Source: Acidobacteriota bacterium (lineage in GTDB: Bacteria; Acidobacteriota; Thermoanaerobaculia; Multivoradales; J023). From it: DNA of 64,000 nt. Position 1 is the stretch's first letter. Every line of letters starts with the position of its first letter. The translations under genes and the position numbers were made by a program. This document shows, piece after piece, positions 57,949 to 64,000 of this stretch. The notes below the pieces were generated by a model that worked only from the letters and a program-made list of their open reading frames with translations, was not told the origin of the DNA and made no database searches. The DNA lies in assembly GCA_029263315.1 (NCBI GenBank), contig JAJCXR010000049.1, positions 101,524 through 165,523 on the forward strand. Reading direction: 5' to 3'.

Positions 57949-59448
57949 TCATGGGAAAAAGACGCTCAACAGGTCGAAAAAAAACAGTTGCCCCACCGCC
58001 AGGGCGATGCAGCCCAAAGCGGTGAGCACCGGCGGCCCCACCAGGAAAGGGGCCCGCCGCAGATCGTTGACCACATCGCGCAGCGGCTGGTTTTTCTCCA
58101 CCCGGTTCTCTTCCTCCACCACCGTGATGCCATAGAAGCCATTGAATACCACCGGCATCAAATAACCGATGGCCAGTAGCGAGCTCAAGGCGTAAACGCC
58201 GAGCATGACGTAATTGGGTCCCGCCTCCGCCGTGCCCATCATCAGCATCACCTTGCTGACCCCGCCGCCGAAGGGAGGAATACCGATCACCGACGCCGAG
58301 CCCACCAGGAAGGCCATCATGGTGAACGGCATGCGGCGTCCCAAACCGCGCATATTGCTGATCTCGGTCTTGTGGGCCTCCACAAAGATGGCGCCGGCAC
58401 AGAAAAAGAGGGTGATCTTGCCCATGGCGTGCATGGCGATGTGGGAGGCGCCGCCGACGATGGCGTAGGGGGTCGCCAGGGCGGCGCAGAGGACGATATA
58501 AGCCAGCTGGCTGATCGTCGAATAGGCCAGGCGACGCTTCAAGTTGTCCTGCTGGATGGCCACCACGGAGGCCAAAAGCAACGTCGTCGCCGCCACCCAA
58601 GTGAGCCATTGACTGGCACCGGTTTCCTGCAACAGGTCGAGACCGAAGATGTACACCACCACCTTGAGGATGGTGAAGACGCCCGCCTTCACCACCGCCA
58701 CCGCATGCAACAGGGCGCTGACCGGCGTCGGTGCCACCATGGCGGCGGGCAACCAGCGGTGGAAAGGCATCAAGGCAGCCTTGGCGGTGCCGAAGGCATA
58801 GAGGGCCAACAACAGCATCAACATGTCGTCACTGGCTTTACCGGTCAAAATGCCGCCTATCACAAAATCGGTACCACCGGCCAGTTGGTGGGTCCATACC
58901 AAGGCCAACAGCAGGAAGGCGATCGAGGTGCCCATCAACACACCCAGATAGGTGCGTCCCGCCGCCTTCGCCTTGGCCGTCCCATGGTGGGTCACCAGGG
59001 GATAGGTCGACAGGGTGATCAGCTCGTAAAAAACAAACAGGGTGAAGACGTTGGCGGCGAAGGCCACCCCCAAAGCGCCGAAGATGGCGAGGGCGAAACA
59101 GACGTAGAAGCGGGTTTGGTGGATCTCGTTGTGGCCCCGCATGTAGCCGATGGCGAAGAGGGTGGTCACCACCCACAGCCCCGAGGCAACGAGGCCAAAG
59201 ATCATTCCCAGGGGCTCCACCTCGAAGGCCAAAGTGACCCCCGGGAGGATGTCCAAGATCTCCAACCGCGGACGCTCACCGGCCATCACCCGCGGCGTCA
59301 GGACACCCGCCACGACGGCGAACACACCACCGCCGACCAGCAGCGACGCCGCCTCGCGCAGGTTGGGCCAGCGGTCCAGCAGGCGCACCAAGACGGCGGC
59401 GCCGAGGGGACCGAGAACGGCCCAGAGAATGGCCATGCCCGGCGTCAT
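57949..59448 (-). CDS. Mrp/Nuo-like proton antiporter large subunit (second copy)
   Basis: A 499-residue protein of about fourteen helices. ANVFTLFVFYELITLSTYPL (conserved Glu), ALYAFGTAKAALMPFHRWLP (Lys), APTPVSALLHAVAVVKAGVF (helix 7-8 signature of NuoL/M/MrpA-D), and DNLKRRLAYSTISQLAYIVL are all present. The HAVAVVKAG signature makes it more NuoM/MrpA-like than the third copy. ATG 59448 overlaps the stop of the preceding MrpD-like gene (ATGA). Confidence 0.92.
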   Translation of the reverse strand: MTPGMAILWAVLGPLGAAVLVRLLDRWPNLREAASLLVGGGVFAVVAGVLTPRVMAGERPRLEILDILPGVTLAFEVEPLGMIFGLVASGLWVVTTLFAIGYMRGHNEIHQTRFYVCFALAIFGALGVAFAANVFTLFVFYELITLSTYPLVTHHGTAKAKAAGRTYLGVLMGTSIAFLLLALVWTHQLAGGTDFVIGGILTGKASDDMLMLLLALYAFGTAKAALMPFHRWLPAAMVAPTPVSALLHAVAVVKAGVFTILKVVVYIFGLDLLQETGASQWLTWVAATTLLLASVVAIQQDNLKRRLAYSTISQLAYIVLCAALATPYAIVGGASHIAMHAMGKITLFFCAGAIFVEAHKTEISNMRGLGRRMPFTMMAFLVGSASVIGIPPFGGGVSKVMLMMGTAEAGPNYVMLGVYALSSLLAIGYLMPVVFNGFYGITVVEEENRVEKNQPLRDVVNDLRRAPFLVGPPVLTALGCIALAVGQLFFFDLLSVFFP

Positions 59449-60971
59449 GGGGAACCTCCGAGGGCCGGACCCACCGGCGGCCCCTGAAGCAGCAGATCCG
59501 CCGCCTGTCGAGCCACGTCGGCGGTGGCCGAGCCGAAGATGCCGAAAACCACGGTGCCACCGATGAGCAACCAGATGGGCACCAGCAGGCCCAAGGGGGC
59601 CTCCGCCACCTGGCGCCCTTCAGGGGCCGGTTGGAAATAGATCTCCTCCACCACCCGCCAGACGTAGACCACCGCCAGCAGGGAGCTGCCCAGAATCAAC
59701 GCCGCCACCAGCGGCCGGCCCGATTCGAGGGCCCCTTGCACCAGATACCACTTGCTGACGAAACCCGCCGTCAAGGGAACGCCGATAAGGCTCAGGCCGC
59801 CCACCACAAAGGCGGCCATCGTCCAGGGCATCTGACGTCCCAAGCCGCGCACGTCCTGCAGCCGGGTGGCCCCCAAACGCAGCACCACCGCCGCCAGCAC
59901 CAGGAAGAGGCCGCTCTTCATCAAGGCATGATTGAACAGATGCACGATGCCGCCGGTGAGGCCGCTGCGGTTGGCCAAAGCCAAGCCGAGCACCATGTAG
60001 CCCACTTGCGCCAAGCTGGAGTAGGCCAGCAGACGTTTGAGATCGGTCTGGAAAATGGCCACCAACGAGCCGACGAACATGGCCACCAAGGCCATCGGCA
60101 GCAAGACGTGGTCGAAGTGCAGACGGTCGAAAGCCAAGCTGACGCCGAAGATCAGGAAGAGGAACCGGGCCAGCACGTAATACGACACCTTGGTGGCGGT
60201 GGCCGCCAGAAAGGCGCTGACCTCCGCCGGTGCAAAGGTATAGGCGTTGGGCAGCCACAGGCCGAGGGGAAAGAGCGCCAGTTTGATGCTGGTGCCGACC
60301 ACGACACAGGCCAACGCCACCAACAGGGTGCGGTCCCCCTGCACCTCGACCAAGCGTATCCCTAGATCGACGATGTTCAGGGTGCCGGTCATCATGTAGA
60401 GCATGCCGATGCCCAGCAGCAGGAAGGTGCCGCCCATCGTACCGACGATCAAGTAGCGAAAGGCGGCCACCAGGGCCCGTCGGCTCGGGCCGAGGGCGAC
60501 CAAGGTGTAGGACGAGAGGGAGGAAATCTCCAAGAAGACAAAGACATTGAAGACGTCACCGGCGCTGGTCATGCCGAGCAGGCCGGTCATGCACAGCAGA
60601 AAGGCGGCATAGAAGAGATAGTGGCGCTCCTCCGGCACTTCCTTCGGCAAGCTACCCGGGGCGGCGGACAGCACCACCGAGCTGATGCCGGAGACGATCA
60701 CCAGCACAAAGGCATTGAGCACCTCGATGCGCAGCTCGATACCCCAAGGCGGCGCCCAACCACCCATTTGATAACTCAGGGCACCGTGCAGAAGGACGTG
60801 ACGCAACATCAACAGCGAAGTCAGCAGAGAGCCCAAGGTGACCGTCATCGCCAACATCCAAGCGGCCCGTGAGCGCCGCAGCAAGACGCAGACCGGCGCC
60901 GTCAACATCGGCGCCACCACTTGGATGGCCGGCAGCTGACTCTCGAGGTGTGCGACCCAAGAAGCGCTCAA
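59445..60971 (-). CDS. mrpD: MrpD-like antiporter large subunit
   Basis: A 508-residue membrane protein with the MrpD/NuoN pattern: GDVFNVFVFLEISSLSSYTL (conserved Glu), SIKLALFPLGLWLPNAYTFA (Lys), APAEVSAFLAATATKVSYYV (MrpD-type helix 7-8), and TDLKRLLAYSSLAQVGYMVL. LWLPNAYTFAPAEVSAFLAA is the clearest MrpD mark. The start codon is TTG 60971, overlapping the MrpC stop (TTGA). It should carry out proton transfer in the antiporter complex. Confidence 0.92.
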   Translation of the reverse strand: MSASWVAHLESQLPAIQVVAPMLTAPVCVLLRRSRAAWMLAMTVTLGSLLTSLLMLRHVLLHGALSYQMGGWAPPWGIELRIEVLNAFVLVIVSGISSVVLSAAPGSLPKEVPEERHYLFYAAFLLCMTGLLGMTSAGDVFNVFVFLEISSLSSYTLVALGPSRRALVAAFRYLIVGTMGGTFLLLGIGMLYMMTGTLNIVDLGIRLVEVQGDRTLLVALACVVVGTSIKLALFPLGLWLPNAYTFAPAEVSAFLAATATKVSYYVLARFLFLIFGVSLAFDRLHFDHVLLPMALVAMFVGSLVAIFQTDLKRLLAYSSLAQVGYMVLGLALANRSGLTGGIVHLFNHALMKSGLFLVLAAVVLRLGATRLQDVRGLGRQMPWTMAAFVVGGLSLIGVPLTAGFVSKWYLVQGALESGRPLVAALILGSSLLAVVYVWRVVEEIYFQPAPEGRQVAEAPLGLLVPIWLLIGGTVVFGIFGSATADVARQAADLLLQGPPVGPALGGSP

Positions 60972-61348
60972 ACCTCGTCCCCCTCGAGACGGCGGATCTG
61001 GTCCTCTTCAATGGTGCCATAGGCTTCGTGCAACCGCACCACCAAGGCCAAGGCCAAGGAGGTGGTGGCGATACCGACGACGATGGCGGTCAGCATCAAG
61101 ACATGGGGCACCGGATTGCTGTAGACAACCTCGTCGCCACCACTGCCGAAGATCGGTGCCGTGCCACCGTCGACCTTGCCCAAGGTGATGTAGAACATGA
61201 TGACACCGGTCTGAAAAACATTGAGGCCGATGATCTTCTTGATCAGGTTCGGTTTTGTCATCACCACATGGAGGCCGATCATCATCAAGACGATGACCAG
61301 CCAATAGGGCAACAGGCCCCAGACGGTTTGCCAGAAAACGGGGTTCAT
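60968..61348 (-). CDS. mrpC: MrpC (NuoK-like) antiporter subunit
   Basis: A 126-residue protein with three membrane helices and the MrpC/NuoK features: LPYWLVIVLMMIGLHVVMTK, LIKKIIGLNVFQTGVIMFYI, and VLMLTAIVVGIATTSLALAL followed by HEAYGTIEEDQI. It overlaps the MrpB gene (ATGA at 61345-61348) and the MrpD-like gene, so all three are translated together. Confidence 0.93.
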   Translation of the reverse strand: MNPVFWQTVWGLLPYWLVIVLMMIGLHVVMTKPNLIKKIIGLNVFQTGVIMFYITLGKVDGGTAPIFGSGGDEVVYSNPVPHVLMLTAIVVGIATTSLALALVVRLHEAYGTIEEDQIRRLEGDEV

Positions 61349-61947
61349 GTCAGCTCACTCCCCGCTGGCCGCGACCCCAGCCGCCCGCGCCTCACCCCCG
61401 AACGACCGGCGAAGAGAAAGAAGAGCCCGACAAACACCGCCGTCACCGTAAAACCGACCCCGAGCTCCACCAAGAGGATGCCCAAATGCTGGCCCGGCGG
61501 GGCGTGGTGCCCGCCCGTCTCGCCAGGGTCCCCCACGGCGCTGTGGTCGGCGGCGATGTCTTGCCCAACCCCGTGGATCGGCGCTGCGTGTCTGGCGTCG
61601 CCAGCCGTCTCGTGAGCCTCGTCGGCAGACGGAGTTTCGTCGGCAGACAGTAGAACGTCATAATCGAGAAAATTACCGCCCATGGCCATCGACGCTAGGC
61701 CGACCGAGCCGTAGAGCAGAACACCGCTGGCCACAAGAATTTCGAGCCGCCGGGCGGTGAATACCCGCGTGGCGTCCCGCAGGCCGTAAATCAAGGTGTA
61801 GAGGATGATCGAGGCGGCGAAGATGACCCCCGCCTGGAAACCTCCCCCGGGTCCAAAATCGCCGTGAAACTGCACATAGAGGCCGAAGATCATGATGAAC
61901 GGGATGAGCGGCTTGAGGCTCACCCGCAGCAGGTAATTCTTCTTCAC
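61345..61947 (-). CDS. mrpB: MrpB-domain antiporter subunit with His/Asp-rich insertion
   Basis: A 200-residue protein starting at GTG 61947 (GTGA overlap with the upstream gene). MrpB marks: LLRVSLKPLIPFIMIFGLYV, FHGDFGPGGGFQAGVIFAAS, and a final helix (LGILLVELGVGFTVTAVFVG). Between helices three and four is an unusual soluble insertion of about 55 residues, rich in His, Asp and Glu (LSADETPSADEAHETAGDAR), that normal MrpB proteins lack. It might bind cations at the entrance of the complex; that is inference. Confidence 0.92.
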   Translation of the reverse strand: MKKNYLLRVSLKPLIPFIMIFGLYVQFHGDFGPGGGFQAGVIFAASIILYTLIYGLRDATRVFTARRLEILVASGVLLYGSVGLASMAMGGNFLDYDVLLSADETPSADEAHETAGDARHAAPIHGVGQDIAADHSAVGDPGETGGHHAPPGQHLGILLVELGVGFTVTAVFVGLFFLFAGRSGVRRGRLGSRPAGSELT

Positions 61948-62558
61948 GCTTCCGCCCCCCGATCCGCCGGCGGGGCGCCCTCTGAGGAAGGATCTGAATC
62001 ACTCGAGCTGGTTTGACGACGTCGGCGGGCGGCGCCACCGAGGAGCAGGAATGCACCGATGGCGGCGGTGAAAACGACCGTCGCTTCCCCGAAGGTGTCG
62101 TAGCCGCGATAGGAAGCGAGGATCGAGGTGACGATATTGGGCGGCCCCACTTCGTCCAGCGAATCTTCGAGGAAACGCGGCACCATATAGAGATTGGCCG
62201 GTGCCTCCGGGTCGCCGTAGTAGGGCATATCCAGGGTGCCGTAGATCAAGATCGCACCGGTGAGCAGCGCCACAACCAAGCCGAGGACGTCCTCCGGACG
62301 ACGGTCCAGGCGCCGGTCCCTCTCCCGCCGTCGGGTCAAGGACAGGGTCGCCACCATCAATACGGTGGAGATCCCCGCCCCCACCGCCGCTTCCGTGAAG
62401 GCCACGTCCACCGCATCCATGACGGTGAACAACCCGGCCGACAACAGGCTGAAGATACCGCTCAACATCACCGCCGCAAAGAGATCTCGCATGCGGATAA
62501 TGGCTAGGGTGACAGCCACCAAAAAGACCAGGAGGATGATCTCAATCAGCTCGAGAAT
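61944..62558 (-). CDS. MrpA C-terminal/MbhD-E-like (DUF4040) antiporter subunit, probable ATT start
   Basis: About 204 residues, with MrpA-C-terminal features LVFLVAVTLAIIRMRDLFAA and AFTEAAVGAGISTVLMVATL, then an MbhE-like second part (VTSILASYRGYDTFGEATVV). The protein homology starts at ILELIEIILL, and a perfect AGGAGG lies six bases before the ATT codon at 62556-62558. The nearest ATG codons (62621, 62648) lie deep inside mrpG and lack a ribosome-binding site. I therefore propose ATT as start, with 17 bases of overlap with mrpG. The gene identity is firm, the start is not. Confidence 0.8.
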   Translation of the reverse strand: MLELIEIILLVFLVAVTLAIIRMRDLFAAVMLSGIFSLLSAGLFTVMDAVDVAFTEAAVGAGISTVLMVATLSLTRRRERDRRLDRRPEDVLGLVVALLTGAILIYGTLDMPYYGDPEAPANLYMVPRFLEDSLDEVGPPNIVTSILASYRGYDTFGEATVVFTAAIGAFLLLGGAARRRRQTSSSDSDPSSEGAPPADRGAEA

Positions 62559-62898
62559 GGTCGGCCTCCTGTCGTTTTTTTGATGCCGTATCCAGCGTCG
62601 GAGGACGGGGGTCGAGACCATGTAGATAGGCGGCCTTGGCCAAGGCATGGGCGGCGGCCGGTGCGGTCAAGACCAGGAAGATGACGATCAAAGCCAGCTT
62701 GACCGTCACCATCGACCATCCAGCCTGCAGGGCCAACCCGAGGAGAATCGCCCCGGCCCCCAAGGTGTCGGTCAGGCTGGTGGCGTGAATTCGAGCGTAG
62801 AAGGTCGGTAACCGCAGCAGGCCGTAGCCGGTCACCAGGACGATGAACGACCCGACTGCCAGGCAAATCCAACTGAGGATATCCAAGGTGAGCTGCAT
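62542..62898 (-). CDS. mrpG: MrpG antiporter subunit
   Basis: A 118-residue protein with three membrane helices and the MrpG/PhaG signature: ILSWICLAVGSFIVLVTGYG, LLRLPTFYARIHATSLTDTL GAG-like stretch, and FLVLTAPAAAHALAKAAYLH. It is 18 bp from mrpF upstream and overlaps the DUF4040 gene downstream. Confidence 0.94.
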   Translation of the reverse strand: MQLTLDILSWICLAVGSFIVLVTGYGLLRLPTFYARIHATSLTDTLGAGAILLGLALQAGWSMVTVKLALIVIFLVLTAPAAAHALAKAAYLHGLDPRPPTLDTASKKRQEADHSRAD

Positions 62899-62916
62899 GT
62901 CGTCGTCCCGGAAGCC

Positions 62917-63207
62917 TCAGAGGGCGTCGGGCGCCTCATTCTCTTGGTCCATCTTGGCCAAATTGCCGAAACGGGAAAAGCGCAGCACGGCGAGGGTGCT
63001 CATGAAATTCATCATGGCATAGACCAACGCCAAGTCGAGGAAGTCGGGACGGCCGCTGAGGAATCCCAGGACCGCGATCAGCAACACCGTCTTGGTACCG
63101 AAGGTATTGACCGCCAACATGCGATCGAACAGCGGCGGTCCCTTGATGGCACGCACCAAGGCCATGGCCATGCAGCCGAGGATGGCGAGGGTGGTCACGA
63201 CAAACAC
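62917..63207 (-). CDS. mrpF: MrpF antiporter subunit
   Basis: A 96-residue protein with three helices and the MrpF features ALVRAIKGPPLFDRMLAVNT (conserved Gly-Pro and Asp-Arg) and DFLDLALVYAMMNFMSTLAV. It begins at GTG 63207, sharing one base with the mrpE stop (TAGTG), so translation is coupled. Confidence 0.93.
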   Translation of the reverse strand: MFVVTTLAILGCMAMALVRAIKGPPLFDRMLAVNTFGTKTVLLIAVLGFLSGRPDFLDLALVYAMMNFMSTLAVLRFSRFGNLAKMDQENEAPDAL

Positions 63208-63758
63208 TAGGGCCGCTCCCCCCGATCGGCTTCATCCGGTGCAACTTCGTCGGCGCTTTCGAGACGGCACACCCGTCGGTTCATTTCTCCCTTTTCCAGG
63301 TCCCTGAGACCATCGGCGGAAAGGGCGTGCACCGTCAGAACATCGTCCTCCGCCTCCAGGGTCAAGGTTCCCGGGGTCAAGGTGATGGAGTTGGCATAGG
63401 TCACCCGTCCCACATCGGTCCGCTGACTGGCCCGGACTCGTCCCACCGTCGGCTGCACGCCGGTGGGATCCGTCACCACCCGTCGGATGACATCGAGATT
63501 CGATTTGATGACCTCGACGGTCAGCCATGGCACATAGCCCAAGGTGCGCCAAGTCAGCTCCAGAGGTACGATTTCTTCATCGACGATACCCATCGTGTGG
63601 CATAACCAGACAACAAAAATCGACGACACCAGACCAAAGATCAGAATCAGCACGGAACCTTCGGCGGTCAAGCCGGGCAAGGAGTACGGGCCCGACCACA
63701 ATAGCCAGAGGCCGAATACCGCCAGGAACAAATAGAAGGCAGGCTTGCCAAGTCTCAT
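63207..63758 (-). CDS. mrpE: MrpE antiporter subunit
   Basis: First gene of the antiporter operon. From ATG 63758 the product has 183 residues; a TTG at 63785 would add nine. Two N-terminal membrane helices are followed by the MrpE domain: TLGYVPWLTVEVIKSNLDVI and TYANSITLTPGTLTLEAEDD, with VLTVHALS. The C-terminal ~30 residues are acidic and not typical of the family. The gap to the right holds no other gene before a repeat element at 63849. Confidence 0.93.
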   Translation of the reverse strand: MRLGKPAFYLFLAVFGLWLLWSGPYSLPGLTAEGSVLILIFGLVSSIFVVWLCHTMGIVDEEIVPLELTWRTLGYVPWLTVEVIKSNLDVIRRVVTDPTGVQPTVGRVRASQRTDVGRVTYANSITLTPGTLTLEAEDDVLTVHALSADGLRDLEKGEMNRRVCRLESADEVAPDEADRGERP

Positions 63759-63848
63759 CGGGTCTCGGTATGCATCAGGTCTCAATCGCGTTCGAATCTA
63801 CGGCTTAAGGGTGACGCATCATAACAGGGCAACGCCCGTCCTGGCAGC

Positions 63849-64000
63849 TCTTAGGGTCGGCAAAGAAATAAGTTCCCCGCATCGAGGGGGCAAGGGCGCA
63901 CCTCTCGCCAGGCGCGCGAGGGAGGCGTACTGGTGGTACGTCGCAGCGAGCGCAACGCCGCGAGAGGTGATGCAATTGCCCACGAATGCGGAAGTTATTT
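63849..64000. repeat. Dispersed long-hairpin repeat, family 1, copy B (cut by window edge)
   Basis: The same element as at 17242-17407 in the same orientation, upstream of mrpE. In this copy CACCTCTCG (63899-63907) and CGAGAGGTG are perfectly complementary, AAATAAGTTCC pairs with GGAAGTTATTT at the end, and the tip is GTACTGGTGGTAC. Only the last dozen or so bases of the right terminus are outside the window. Confidence 0.85.

Overview
The window is a GC-rich bacterial chromosome segment that reads as about 55 complete genes plus one gene cut by the left edge. Several traits point to a Gram-negative bacterium, most likely of the Acidobacteriota type: a BtuB-like TonB receptor, many lipoproteins, a TPR/CRTAC1-UnbV pair, a secreted cohesin/dockerin protein ending in an ADGFESG..AW tail, and an Mrp-type antiporter. 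The taxonomic guess is inference; no rRNA gene or intact tRNA gene is present.

Layout. 1-5.4 kb (minus): nucleoside catabolism (deoB-deoA-punA, each joined by ATGA overlaps), then a two-gene molybdo-hydroxylase (coxS-like, coxL-like) that runs off the left edge. 5.6-7.6 kb (plus): acyl-CoA dehydrogenase, methylmalonyl-CoA epimerase and a small unknown protein. 7.6-13.1 kb (minus): glutaredoxin-thioredoxin reductase fusion, L-serine dehydratase, a TPR protein, a DtxR regulator and a metallo-hydrolase. 13.2-20.7 kb (minus): an isoprenoid cluster of LytTR regulator, type 2 IPP isomerase, HMG-CoA reductase, mevalonate kinase, a mevalonate (di)phosphate decarboxylase, isopentenyl phosphate kinase and a squalene-synthase-like enzyme. 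Isopentenyl phosphate kinase is present and phosphomevalonate kinase is not seen, which suggests the alternative mevalonate route. 21.0-26.5 kb: a small cysteine-rich secreted peptide, a tautomerase, a histidine kinase/OmpR pair, a DUF1684 lipoprotein and typA.

27.1-40.5 kb looks like an inserted cobalamin island. The plus arm carries btuC, btuD, a PduO-type adenosyltransferase, btuF and cobQ. The converging minus arm carries btuB, a secreted nitrilase-family protein with a dead second domain, an SGNH-like protein, an MFS exporter and a propeller lipoprotein. Part of it is visibly poorer in GC. Its right flank (40.5-41.05 kb) is packed with short tandem duplications, a degenerate tRNA-like piece and one copy of a dispersed repeat. 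41.1-48.5 kb holds pyrE, a nucleotide-sugar epimerase, a ClpX-like ATPase, a DUF421 protein and the TPR/CRTAC pair. 48.9-51.4 kb encodes the cohesin/dockerin protein.

51.6-55.7 kb (minus) is a four-gene operon that I cannot assign to a known system. Its products share a helix-plus-beta module and it is the best candidate here for something undescribed. 55.8-63.8 kb (minus) is a ten-gene Mrp/Mbh-like cation/proton antiporter operon with three large antiporter-like subunits.

Two dispersed repeat families occur: a ~165-bp long-hairpin element at 17.2 kb and 63.85 kb, and an ~85-bp element at 40.97 kb and 45.06 kb.
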